This document shows positions 28,694 through 36,403 of a stretch of 64,000 nucleotides of DNA, piece after piece; position 1 is the stretch's first letter, and every line of letters begins with the position of its first letter. Source of the DNA: Bradyrhizobium sp. AZCC 1719 (GTDB lineage: Bacteria; Pseudomonadota; Alphaproteobacteria; Rhizobiales; Xanthobacteraceae). Below the pieces are notes generated by a model, which was not told the origin of the DNA, searched no databases, and saw only the letters and a list, made by a program, of their open reading frames with translations. The position numbers and the translations under genes were made by a program. Location: positions 1,827,001-1,891,000 of the forward strand of contig NZ_JAZHRU010000001.1 of assembly GCF_036924525.1 (NCBI RefSeq), given 5' to 3'.

Positions 28694-29086
28694 CTACACT
28701 CCCGATGACAATTTGACGATCGCGTAGATCGACGCCAAGGCGACCGCGATACAAAAGAAATTATTGGCCATTACGCTGGCGAGCTTCAGCGTCTCGTTGT
28801 GCACATAGTCCTCGATTATGATCTGCATGCCGATCTTCATGTGCCAGGCGCTGGCGATGATGAAGAGGACCAGGATGATGGCGATCGGAAGCGAGCCGAG
28901 GATTTGCGCCGCGCCGGCCTGATTGCGGCCGATCAGCATCAGCACGATCACGATGACGGGCACGATCAGCAGCGTCATCGCCACCGCCGTGAGGCGCTGG
29001 CGCCAGAAATCGGTGGTGCCGGAATGTGAGGAACCGAGATTGCGGACGCGGCCGAGCGGCGTGCGCATCGAGGAGGGGCGGCTCAT
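28694..29086 (-). CDS. sdhD: Succinate dehydrogenase membrane anchor subunit
   Basis: The 130-residue hydrophobic anchor has three helices and carries the quinone/haem-site signature WHMKIGMQIIIEDYVH. ATG 29086 overlaps the sdhC TGA (ATGA), so the two are translationally coupled. The open frame extends further upstream through sdhC, but that part is a shadow. Confidence 0.94.
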   Translation of the reverse strand: MSRPSSMRTPLGRVRNLGSSHSGTTDFWRQRLTAVAMTLLIVPVIVIVLMLIGRNQAGAAQILGSLPIAIILVLFIIASAWHMKIGMQIIIEDYVHNETLKLASVMANNFFCIAVALASIYAIVKLSSGV

Positions 29087-29481
29087 CGTCCGCCTCCGAC
29101 CGTGTAGGCGATGATCCAGACCAGGACGGTCAGCGAGATGCCCGCGATCAGCGCGCCCCAGGTGAGGGCCTCGCGCTCGTTGGCCTTGAAGCCGTAGCCA
29201 AGGTCCCAGAAGAAGTAGCGGATACCGCTGACCAGATGGTGCAGCAGTGCCCAAGTGTAGCCGAACACGATCAGCTTGCCGATGATGCTGCCGGTGAAGG
29301 CCTGGACATTGGCATACGCCCCGGGGCCGGACGCCGCTGCAATCAGCCACCAGGCGAGCAGTAGCGTACCGAAATAGAGCGCAATCCCGGTGGCGCGGTG
29401 GACGATGGAAAGCGCCATCGTCAGGGTGACGCGATAGGTCTGCAAATGGGGCGATAGCGGTCGTTCGATCCTGGCGGTCAT
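29083..29481 (-). CDS. sdhC: Succinate dehydrogenase cytochrome b556 subunit
   Basis: SdhC is 132 residues with three membrane helices. The SIVHRATG motif and the later HHLVSGIRYFFWDLG supply the quinone-site Ser/Arg and the haem b axial histidine. It is the first gene of sdhCDAB. The upstream 599 bp contains no strong gene, so the operon promoter must lie there; I could not fix its -35/-10. Confidence 0.95.
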   Translation of the reverse strand: MTARIERPLSPHLQTYRVTLTMALSIVHRATGIALYFGTLLLAWWLIAAASGPGAYANVQAFTGSIIGKLIVFGYTWALLHHLVSGIRYFFWDLGYGFKANEREALTWGALIAGISLTVLVWIIAYTVGGGR

Positions 29482-29617
29482 TTGGCGGCTTTTTACGTTG
29501 TGTGGACCGCGGCCGGGCCCATCGGGAACGCGGTAGATGAATTCTATTTACGGAGTCGAGTCCGTCCGCGCAACGGCCAAATGGCTTGGAATGAAATCAT
29601 CGTTCATTGCTATAGAG

Positions 29618-29845
29618 CTACGAAACGCGACTATTCAGCGGCTTGGTATACCACGGATGTTGACCTGGCTGAAGAATTGAATGAATATTCTGTTCATGGA
29701 AGAGCCAGCGGGCATCGGCTCGTAACAGGCGAGCAATCGCACCAGCAGGCGGTAGGCGGTAGACGGACCAGATCGGCTCGGCCAGCCACGAGGGCGATGC
29801 CGGCGCCTCCTTCGCTGCGGTGGCGACCGCATCGAGGCTATTCAT
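29618..29845 (-). CDS. Small hypothetical protein (75 aa), possibly coupled or frameshift remnant
   Basis: The frame starts MNSLDAVATAAKEAPASPSW and continues with balanced composition (IWSVYRLPPAGAIARLL; LFHEQNIHSIL), unlike a random shadow. Its ATG overlaps the TGA of the preceding small frame as ATGA. Either the two are a coupled pair of small genes, or they are one gene broken by a frameshift. No domain was recognised. Confidence 0.4.
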   Translation of the reverse strand: MNSLDAVATAAKEAPASPSWLAEPIWSVYRLPPAGAIARLLRADARWLFHEQNIHSILQPGQHPWYTKPLNSRVS

Positions 29846-29982
29846 CCAGAGCCGACCGGATATGCGGTTTTTGCGGCCCGCTTTGCTGCCGCCGGCGAAG
29901 CGCCGTTCAGCGCTGCCAGATGCGTCCGCACGACAGTGCCGATAGCAACGGTGCCTGCGAGAGATAATGGATACTCCCGCAT
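29842..29982 (-). CDS. Small hypothetical protein (46 aa)
   Basis: The short frame begins MREYPLSLAGTVAIG and ends YPVGSG, with its TGA overlapping the next ATG. No clear ribosome site lies before ATG 29982; the frame is open further upstream to 30054. Treat as tentative. Confidence 0.3.
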   Translation of the reverse strand: MREYPLSLAGTVAIGTVVRTHLAALNGASPAAAKRAAKTAYPVGSG

Positions 29983-30080
29983 TTCAGAAGCAGCTAAGTC
30001 TCTCTGGCGATCGTCATCGCGGTCTGCCAGCGGCCGTGCAGATGCGCGGGTCACAGGCGCTAACGTGGGATGCTTAGGAC

Positions 30081-30941
30081 ATGGCGGCCGGCCTCGATCC
30101 GAAAGAGCTCATCGAACTCGCCCTGCTGCTGATTGCGGTCGGCGCGCTGTCGGGTTTTCTTGCCGGATTGTTCGGCATCGGCGGCGGCGCCATCCTGGTG
30201 CCGGTGTTTTACGAATGCTTCCGGCTCGCCGGCGTGCCGCTCGAGGTGCGGATGCCGCTCTGTATCGGCACCTCGCTTGCGATCATCATCCCGACCTCGC
30301 TCTCCTCGTTTCGCGCCCATTACAACAGGGGCGCGGTCGACATGGAAATCCTCAAGCGCTGGTGGCTGCCGATTGTGATCGGTGTGATCGCAGGCAGCGT
30401 CACCGCACGTTTCGCGCCGGAGCGCCTGTTCAAGATCGTGTTCGTGATGGTGGCGTGGTCGGCGGCGGCGCGGCTGTTGCTGGCGCGAGAAACCTGGAAG
30501 TTCGGCGACGACGTTCCGAAGGGTTTTCTGATGCGCGTCTACGGCTTCTTCGTCGGGCTATTGTCGACGTTGATGGGGATCGGCGGCGGTCTGTTCGCTA
30601 ACTTGCTGATGACGTTCTACGGTCGTCCGATCCACCAGGCGGTCGCCACCTCATCGGCGCTGGCGGTGTTGATTTCGATCCCCGGCGCGATCGGCTATGT
30701 CTATGCCGGCTGGCCGGCGGCGGCGCGTTTTCCCGACGTCGCCGCACTGCAGGTGCCGTTCGCGTTCGGCTATGTGTCGCTGATCGGCGCGCTGCTGGTG
30801 ATGCCGACCACGCTGATTACGGCGCCGCTCGGCGTCCGCGCCGCGCACGCGCTGTCGAAACGCGCGCTGGAGATGGCGTTCGGGGCGTATATGTTCATTG
30901 TTGGTGGGAGGTTCGTGATCAGCCTGCTGAGCGGGCAATAG
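30081..30941 (+). CDS. TauE/SafE-family sulfite/organosulfonate exporter-like membrane protein
   Basis: The 286-residue protein has about eight membrane helices in two homologous halves. Each half carries the family's glycine-rich motif: GLFGIGGGAILVPVF (about residues 29-43) and STLMGIGGGLFANLL (about 160-174). The family exports sulfite, sulfoacetate or related anions. No sulfur-metabolism gene is adjacent except a sulfite-oxidase-like protein 5 kb away, so the substrate is undecided. Confidence 0.88.
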   Translation: MAAGLDPKELIELALLLIAVGALSGFLAGLFGIGGGAILVPVFYECFRLAGVPLEVRMPLCIGTSLAIIIPTSLSSFRAHYNRGAVDMEILKRWWLPIVIGVIAGSVTARFAPERLFKIVFVMVAWSAAARLLLARETWKFGDDVPKGFLMRVYGFFVGLLSTLMGIGGGLFANLLMTFYGRPIHQAVATSSALAVLISIPGAIGYVYAGWPAAARFPDVAALQVPFAFGYVSLIGALLVMPTTLITAPLGVRAAHALSKRALEMAFGAYMFIVGGRFVISLLSGQ

Positions 30942-30950
30942 GCAGCTGGC

Positions 30951-31301
30951 TCACATCGCCTCTGCAGCACCGTTCGGCAAGAGCCTGAGCGCGCGGACGT
31001 CTCCTCCCTTGGCGTCGCGGCACGCAGCGTGCTCGGGAGGCAGGACCAGCATGATATTTCGGGAAATGCCGACCATGGTTCCAACCGGGCAGGAATAGCC
31101 ACCGACGGTCAACGGCCTGTGGGCCTTGTATCGCCAGTGATAATTGCCTTTCGCTTCGATATCCTTCTCCGGATCGATCCCGATCGCCCGCACGGCAGCC
31201 AATTTCTCTTCGGTCATCCACGGCACCGCCACCTCTTGCGCAAAGCCTGGCCGCACGAGGAGGATGCCGGCGGCGACGGTGGCGGCAAGTGACAGCTTCA
31301 C
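30951..31301 (-). CDS. Small exported protein with two cysteines
   Basis: The 116-residue protein has a signal peptide (KLSLAATVAAGILLVRPGFA) and a mature part with two Cys residues (GGYSCPVGTM and EHAACRDAKG), which could form a periplasmic disulfide. The start is GTG 31301, with GAGGAAG about 8 nt upstream. No domain recognised. It converges with the TauE-like gene, 9 bp between the stops. Confidence 0.65.
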   Translation of the reverse strand: MKLSLAATVAAGILLVRPGFAQEVAVPWMTEEKLAAVRAIGIDPEKDIEAKGNYHWRYKAHRPLTVGGYSCPVGTMVGISRNIMLVLPPEHAACRDAKGGDVRALRLLPNGAAEAM

Positions 31302-31497
31302 CTTGTTTGCTTCCTCGTATTCGTCGATGTCGTGTGCAACCTATCCAACCCCGCCGGTCCAGTTGCAACCGGGTTGCGAAATTAGGGTTAGCATTGCGTA
31401 AGTTGCTCCGTGGCTTCGCGGGACGCGCCGTCTCAGTGCGGCAGGCGCACTTCGCTATGGCACCACATGTGGGCATCGCCGGCGCTGTCGATGCGGC

Positions 31498-31516
31498 CCT
31501 GCGTTCGCAGGGACGA
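31498..31516. repeat. CCTGCGTTCGCAGGGACGAC hairpin repeat
   Basis: CCTGCGTTCGCAGG is a tight hairpin followed by GACGA. The same motif recurs at 58991-59013. It lies immediately downstream of the matB stop, so it may help end that transcript. Confidence 0.6.
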
Positions 31517-31523
31517 CAGCAAA

Positions 31524-33050
31524 CTACTTCGCGTAAATCTTCGCGTAGGTGTCACGCAAAATGTTCTTCTGCACCTTGCCCATGGCGTTGCGCGGCAGTT
31601 CGTCGACGACGAACACGCGCTTCGGCATCTTGAATTTGGCAAGTCGTCCGTCGAGCGCCTTCAGCACGCCCGCCTCGGTGACGTCTGCGTCCTTGTTGCA
31701 GACCAGCACCGCGGTGACGCCTTCGCCGAAATCGGCATGCGGCACGCCGATCACGGCGGATTCGATCACGCCCGGCATGGCGTCGATCTCGCTCTCGATT
31801 TCCTTGGGGTAGACGTTAAAGCCGCCTGAAATCACAAGATCCTTGCCGCGGCCCAGGATGTGCACGTAGCCCTTGGCGTCGATCTTGCCGAGATCGCCGG
31901 TGATGAAGAAGCCGTCGTCGCGAAATTCGGCTTTTGTCTTCTCCGGCATGCGCCAGTAGCCCTTGAACACATTCGGGCCTTTCACCTCGATCATGCCGAT
32001 CTCGTCGCGCGCGAGCTCCTGGCCGGTCTCGGGATCAGTGACGCGGACGGAAACGCCGGGCAGGGGATGGCCGACGGCGCCGGGGACGCGCTCGCCGTCA
32101 TAGGGGTTGGAGGTGTTCATGTTGGTTTCGGTCATGCCGTAGCGTTCCAGCACGGCGTGGCCGGTGCGCGCGGCCCATTCGCGATGGGTGTCGGCGAGCA
32201 GCGGCGCCGAGCCCGATATGAACAGCCGCATGTGCTTGGTCGATTCCTTCGACAGCGCCGGGCTCTGCAACAGCCGTGTGTAGAAGGTCGGCACGCCCAT
32301 CAGCACGGTGGCGCGCGCCATCAGCTTGATGATCATTTCAGGATCGAATTTCGGCAGGAAGATCATCGAGGCGCGGGCGAACAGCGTAACGTTGCTCGCC
32401 ACGAACAGGCCGTGGGTGTGATAGATCGGCAGCGCGTGGATCAGCACGTCCTTGTCGGTGAAGCGCCAATAGTCGACCAGGCTGTAGGAGTTCGACGCCA
32501 GATTGTCGTGCGTCAGCATCGCGCCCTTGGAGCGGCCGGTGGTGCCTGAGGTGTAGAGAATGGCAGCCAGATCGTCATTGCCGCGGGCGACCGTTGCGAA
32601 GGCGGCATCGGCCTTGGCGGCGGCGTCCGTCAGTGATCCCTTGCCGTCGGGCCCAAGCGTTTCGACCTTTGCCTTCACCTTCGCGGCGATGGCGCCGATG
32701 CCCTCGGCCTTGGACGGATCGCAGACGACCAGCGCGGGCTCGGCGTCGGAGATGAAGTAGTCGAGCTCGTTCAGCGTATAGGCGGTGTTGAGCGGCAGGT
32801 ACACCGCGCCCGCGCGTACGGCTGCCAGATAGAGCACCAACGCCGGGACCGATTTCTCGGTCTGGGCTGCGACGCGGTCGCCGGGCTTGACGCCGCGCGC
32901 GACCAGCACATTCGCCATCTGGCCGGCGCGGGCGATCAGCTCGCCATAGCTGATGCGCGTGCCATCGAGCATCTCGATCGCAAGCCGGTTCGGATCGTCG
33001 AGCGTGTCGAACAGGCGGGAAAACAGGTTGGCGTTGGCGGTCGTGTTCAT
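31524..33050 (-). CDS. matB: Malonyl-CoA synthetase
   Basis: MatB ligates malonate (or methylmalonate) to CoA with ATP through an acyl-adenylate. The 508-residue protein has the adenylation P-loop YTSGTTGRSKGAM and the YGMTETNM motif. The hinge is ITGDLGKID, and the catalytic lysine lies near the C-terminus in MGKVQKN. The sequence tracks the R. palustris MatB I recall almost throughout, including LPIYHTHGLFVASNVTLF. ATG 33050 has GGGGAAG upstream; the upstream extension to 33104 is dropped. It is divergent from an SDR gene across an 88-bp region with a perfect palindrome. No malonyl-CoA decarboxylase is adjacent. Confidence 0.93.
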   Translation of the reverse strand: MNTTANANLFSRLFDTLDDPNRLAIEMLDGTRISYGELIARAGQMANVLVARGVKPGDRVAAQTEKSVPALVLYLAAVRAGAVYLPLNTAYTLNELDYFISDAEPALVVCDPSKAEGIGAIAAKVKAKVETLGPDGKGSLTDAAAKADAAFATVARGNDDLAAILYTSGTTGRSKGAMLTHDNLASNSYSLVDYWRFTDKDVLIHALPIYHTHGLFVASNVTLFARASMIFLPKFDPEMIIKLMARATVLMGVPTFYTRLLQSPALSKESTKHMRLFISGSAPLLADTHREWAARTGHAVLERYGMTETNMNTSNPYDGERVPGAVGHPLPGVSVRVTDPETGQELARDEIGMIEVKGPNVFKGYWRMPEKTKAEFRDDGFFITGDLGKIDAKGYVHILGRGKDLVISGGFNVYPKEIESEIDAMPGVIESAVIGVPHADFGEGVTAVLVCNKDADVTEAGVLKALDGRLAKFKMPKRVFVVDELPRNAMGKVQKNILRDTYAKIYAK

Positions 33051-33074
33051 GCAAACTTCCCCTGGAGGGCGCTG

Positions 33075-33093
33075 GCCTGCGAATTTCGCAGGC
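33075..33093. promoter_or_regulatory. Perfect 19-bp palindrome, candidate operator between matB and SDR
   Basis: GCCTGCGAA, one central T and TTCGCAGGC form an exact inverted repeat in the middle of the 88-bp divergent intergenic region. The size (9-bp half sites) fits a dimeric repressor site controlling both genes. No regulator gene is next to it. Confidence 0.5.
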
Positions 33094-33138
33094 TGGAATA
33101 GCAAGAACGCCCTTCAAAAAGCAACGGAGACAGTTTGC

Positions 33139-33900
33139 ATGACAAATGGCGGGAAACGCGTGGCCTGGGTGACGGGCGGTGGCAGCGGGATTGGCGAGGC
33201 CGGCGCCGACGCGCTGGCAGCCGATGGCTGGACGGTGGTGGTCTCGGGGCGGCGGAAAGATGCCCTCGACAAGGTCGTGGCCAATATCACCCAAAAGGGC
33301 GGCAAAGCCGAGGCGATCGCGCTCGATGTCAGCAACAAGGCGGATGTAGACAAGGCGGCCGACCAGATCCTCAGCCGACACGGCCGGATCGACCTCTTGG
33401 TCAACAGCGCCGGCATCAACGTGCCCAAACGAAGCTGGGCCGACATGGAACTGGAGGGCTGGGACAAGGTCGTCGATATCAACCTCAACGGCGTGCTCTA
33501 CTGCATGCGCGCGGTGCTGCCGGCGATGCGCAAACAGAAGGACGGCTGCATCATCAACGTCGCGTCCTGGGCCGGCCGTCACGTGTCAAAGATGCCGGGC
33601 CCGGCCTACACCACGACCAAGCATGCGGTATTGGCGCTGACCCACTCCTTCAACATGGACGAGTGCGTCAATGGGCTGCGCGCCTGCTGCCTGTCGCCGG
33701 GCGAGGTCGCGACCCCGATCCTGAAGCTGCGTCCGGTGGTACCCTCGGACGAAGAGCAAGCCAAAATGCTGCAGCCGGAGGATTGCGGCCGCACCATCGC
33801 CTTCGTCGCCAGCCTGCCGCCGCGGGTCTGCGTCAACGAGATCCTGATCAGCCCGACGCATAATCGCGGCTTCATCCAGACGCCGGCGAATAGGGATTGA
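33139..33900 (+). CDS. SDR-family NAD(P)-dependent oxidoreductase
   Basis: This 253-residue classical SDR has the cofactor motif TGGGSGIGEAG, NSAG, the catalytic Ser in NVASWAG and YTTTK for Tyr/Lys. The C-terminal stretch (CLSPGEVATPILKLRPVVPS; RVCVNEILISPTHNRGF) resembles serine 3-dehydrogenase/YdfG-like members. The substrate is not determined. The ATG at 33139 follows ACGGAGA. Its location opposite matB, sharing a palindromic upstream region, suggests joint control. Confidence 0.88.
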   Translation: MTNGGKRVAWVTGGGSGIGEAGADALAADGWTVVVSGRRKDALDKVVANITQKGGKAEAIALDVSNKADVDKAADQILSRHGRIDLLVNSAGINVPKRSWADMELEGWDKVVDINLNGVLYCMRAVLPAMRKQKDGCIINVASWAGRHVSKMPGPAYTTTKHAVLALTHSFNMDECVNGLRACCLSPGEVATPILKLRPVVPSDEEQAKMLQPEDCGRTIAFVASLPPRVCVNEILISPTHNRGFIQTPANRD

Positions 33901-34230
33901 ATTCGGCGCCGCTGCTGCCCCGTCATTGCGAGCGCAGCGAAGCAATCCAGCGCGCCGCAAGGGGAGATATGGATTGCTTCGTCGCTAACGCTCCTCGCAA
34001 TGACGGGCGGCAAGGATTGCGCGCCGCTCCATCCAGCCCGCGCCCGACCGCCACACGGATCACGCCCGCAAAAGTTTCAGAGATCACGATAAATTATTCC
34101 CCGAAACTGGCCGCAAAACCTCCCGTAGCTCGGCCCAACGACGACGAAATCAACCGGTCCATCGACCAGCGTCGTTGTTTTCATCACCGGCGATACCCGC
34201 CGGCCACAGCAATCCTCGGGAGAAGATTCC
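33901..34230. other. 330-bp intergenic region, half of it a dispersed repeat
   Basis: The left part is the GTCATTGCGAG-type palindromic repeat (33921-34005). The rest, before the fasciclin gene, contains no recognisable gene or RNA. The promoter of the fasciclin gene must lie here. Confidence 0.6.
33921..34005. repeat. CGTCATTGCGAG palindromic repeat
   Basis: The outer arms CGTCATTGCGAG and CTCGCAATGACG and the inner arms GAAGCAATCCA and TGGATTGCTTC form a nested palindrome. Copies of the same family are at 55727-55846 and, partly, at 53463-53516. Confidence 0.85.
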
Positions 34231-34785
34231 ATGTCGAAGCGTATTGCACTTCTGTCCGCCGCCGTGTTCAGCGCGCTGGCTTTCACCGCCACCATCACCG
34301 CGCCAGTTAGCGCAGAAGAAAAGACCGTGATGGTCGGAGGTGCGGCGATGTTCCCATCCAAGAACATCATCCAGAACGCCGTCAATTCGAAGGACCACAC
34401 CACGCTGGTTGCCGCGGTGAAGGCCGCCGGCCTGGTCGCGACCCTCGAAGGCAAGGGCCCGTTCACGGTGTTCGCGCCGACCAACACGGCCTTCGGCAAG
34501 CTGCCGGCCGGCACGGTCGAGACGCTGGTGAAGCCGGAGAACAAGGCGACGCTGACCAAGATCCTCACCTACCATGTCGTGCCGGGCAAGCTCGCCGCGT
34601 CCGACCTGAAGGATGGCATGAAGCTCAAGACCGCCGAAGGCGAACAGCTCTCGGTTAAGCTCCAGGAGGGCAAGGTCTGGATCGTCGACGCGAAGGGTGG
34701 AACCTCCATGGTCACGATCTCGAACGTCAATCAGTCGAACGGCGTGATCCATGTGGTCGACACCGTGCTGATGCCGGCGTCCTGA
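34231..34785 (+). CDS. Exported fasciclin (FAS1) domain protein
   Basis: The 184-residue protein has a signal peptide (cleavage near APVSAEE, residue 28) and one FAS1 domain. The H1 motif is FTVFAPTNTAFGKLP, the YH motif is LTYHVVPGKL, and the H2 segment is NGVIHVVDTVLMP. Bacterial FAS1 proteins are secreted adhesins or matrix/metal-related factors. GGGAGAAG precedes the ATG. A strong terminator follows at 34831, so it is probably transcribed alone. Confidence 0.92.
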   Translation: MSKRIALLSAAVFSALAFTATITAPVSAEEKTVMVGGAAMFPSKNIIQNAVNSKDHTTLVAAVKAAGLVATLEGKGPFTVFAPTNTAFGKLPAGTVETLVKPENKATLTKILTYHVVPGKLAASDLKDGMKLKTAEGEQLSVKLQEGKVWIVDAKGGTSMVTISNVNQSNGVIHVVDTVLMPAS

Positions 34786-34830
34786 GCTCCCCGCGCGCCC
34801 CTGACTGGTCCCAACAGGGGCGTGTGGATT

Positions 34831-34860
34831 GGCGGGCCGGGGCAACCCGGCTCGCTTTTT
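34831..34860 (+). terminator. Rho-independent terminator after the fasciclin gene
   Basis: GGCGGGCCGGG pairs with CCCGGCTCGCT (two G-T wobbles) around a GCAA tetraloop and is followed by a T tract. It lies 45 bp after the fasciclin stop. Confidence 0.85.
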
Positions 34861-34964
34861 CGTGAAGGTCGATACACGCCATGCATCGTTCTGATAGAAT
34901 CATGGCAGTAACGAAACCCGGTTCCGGGCGTATATTCGATACGAATTGCAAGCGGGGATGAGCC

Positions 34965-35594
34965 ATGTCGGCCGTAACAGTCAGCGACCAACACGCCGCG
35001 TCAACCAAGGCAAAAGTCATTCAGCCGGCCTGGGTGCGGGCGCTGCATTGGACCAACGCGTTTGCGATGGTCCTGATGATCATGTCGGGATGGCAGATCT
35101 ATAACGCCTCGCCGCTATTCGGCTTTACGTTTCCCCGTTCGGTCACGCTGGGTGGCTGGCTCGCCGGAGGGCTGCTCTGGCATTTCGCCGCGATGTGGCT
35201 GTTGATGGTCAACGGGCTGATCTACCTGGTGATGGGCTTTGTTACCGGCCGCTTCCGCAAGAAGCTGCTGCCAATCACGCCGGAGGGCGTGATTTCAGAT
35301 ACGAAAGCTGCGCTGACCGGCAAGCTGTCGCACGACGACCTCAGCCGATACAATTATGTGCAGAAGCTGCTCTACGCCGGCATCATCGTCGTCGGCATCC
35401 TCATCGTGCTGTCAGGTCTGGCGCTCTGGAAGCCGGTGCAACTGCAATACCTGGCGGCGTTGTTCGGCGGCTACGAGGGCGCCCGTTATGTCCATTTCTT
35501 CTGCATGGCGGCGATCGTCGCCTTCATGGTGGTTCATGTCGCGCTCGCCCTCCTGGTGCCGAAGAGCCTGCGCGCCATGATCATCGGCCGCTAG
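34965..35594 (+). CDS. Membrane cytochrome b (b561/hydrogenase-type)
   Basis: The 209-residue protein has four membrane helices with well-placed histidines (RALHWTNAF His28; LLWHFAAMW His73; YVHFF; MVVHVAL), the pattern of bis-haem b561-type electron carriers such as hydrogenase and formate dehydrogenase gamma subunits. It probably passes electrons between the quinone pool and the molybdopterin enzyme encoded 17 bp downstream. It starts at ATG 34965 after GGGGATGAGCC. Confidence 0.88.
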   Translation: MSAVTVSDQHAASTKAKVIQPAWVRALHWTNAFAMVLMIMSGWQIYNASPLFGFTFPRSVTLGGWLAGGLLWHFAAMWLLMVNGLIYLVMGFVTGRFRKKLLPITPEGVISDTKAALTGKLSHDDLSRYNYVQKLLYAGIIVVGILIVLSGLALWKPVQLQYLAALFGGYEGARYVHFFCMAAIVAFMVVHVALALLVPKSLRAMIIGR

Positions 35595-35611
35595 TTCAAG
35601 GGAGTACGACC

Positions 35612-36397
35612 ATGGGCCGCATGCGCAAGCTTCTGATCCCCGGCGTCGACAAGACGCTTCTCGTCAGAGACGCCGTCAAGTCCATGCCGGATCTCACCCG
35701 CCGGCGCTTCATCTCGGGCGGTGCCAGCCTCGGCGCGCTGACGCTTCTGACCGGCTGCGACGTGACGGACAGTTTCTCGGCCGAGGAGATGCTGAAGCAG
35801 GTCTCAAAGTTCAATGACGGCGTGCAGGCATTGATGTTCAATCCCAATGCGATGGCGCCGACTTTCCCGGAAAGCGCAATCACAAAGCCGTTCCCGTTCA
35901 ACGCCTATTACGACCTCGACGAGGCGCCGGAAGTCGACGGCAAGACGTGGAAGCTCGAGGTGCGCGGCCTCGTCGAGAACAAGAAGTCCTGGACGCTGGA
36001 CGAGCTCTATCAACTGCCGCAGGTCAAGCAGGTGACGCGCCACATCTGCGTCGAAGGCTGGAGCGCGATCGGAAGCTGGACCGGTACGCCGTTGCGCGAT
36101 TTCCTCAAACTGGTCGGCGCGGATACACGGGCGAAATATGTCTGGTTCCAGTGCGCCGACAAGGACGGCTACAATTCGCCGCTCGACATGCCGAGCGCGC
36201 TGCATGCGCAGACCCAGATGACGTTCAAATTCGGCGACGAAATCCTGCCGCGCGCCTATGGTTTCCCGATGAAGATCAGGGTGCCGACCAAGCTCGGCTT
36301 CAAGAACCCGAAATACGTGATCTCGATGGAAGTCACCAACGACTACAAGGGCGGCTTCTGGGAAGATCAGGGGTATAATTCTTTCAGCGGAAGTTAG
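35612..36397 (+). CDS. Tat-exported sulfite-oxidase-fold molybdopterin oxidoreductase
   Basis: The 261-residue protein has a twin-arginine signal (TRRRFISGGASLGALTL, Arg30-32) that ends in TGC at Cys49, which may be a lipobox. A sulfite oxidase/MsrP-type Mo domain follows, with the Mo-coordinating cysteine C146 in RHICVEGWSAIGSW. The motif YGFPMKIRVPTKLGFKNPKY near the end is typical of the family. Possible substrates include sulfite, oxidised methionine and others. Its partner is the cytochrome b 17 bp upstream. The start ATG 35612 follows AAGGGAG; a longer frame to 35195 is a shadow of the cytochrome gene. Confidence 0.9.
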   Translation: MGRMRKLLIPGVDKTLLVRDAVKSMPDLTRRRFISGGASLGALTLLTGCDVTDSFSAEEMLKQVSKFNDGVQALMFNPNAMAPTFPESAITKPFPFNAYYDLDEAPEVDGKTWKLEVRGLVENKKSWTLDELYQLPQVKQVTRHICVEGWSAIGSWTGTPLRDFLKLVGADTRAKYVWFQCADKDGYNSPLDMPSALHAQTQMTFKFGDEILPRAYGFPMKIRVPTKLGFKNPKYVISMEVTNDYKGGFWEDQGYNSFSGS

Positions 36398-36403
36398 TCG
36401 CCC

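Larger units (their letters stand above)
29482..30080. other. 599-bp region without a confident gene, upstream of sdhC and of a TauE-like exporter
   Basis: This is the divergent upstream region of sdhC (minus) and the TauE/SafE gene (plus). It is less GC-rich than its neighbours around 29520-29720. It contains two short overlapping minus-strand frames, listed separately, and a plus-strand frame (29482-29967) with no protein-like features. No tRNA or palindromic repeat is visible. Confidence 0.6.

Noticed and set aside
26906..28708. 600-codon plus-strand frame opposite sdhA
   Set aside because: It is an antisense shadow due to high GC3; sdhA is unmistakable on the minus strand.
29482..29967. 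161-codon plus-strand frame upstream of the TauE-like gene
   Set aside because: No ribosome site, uneven composition and no recognisable motif; the minus-strand small frames look more protein-like.
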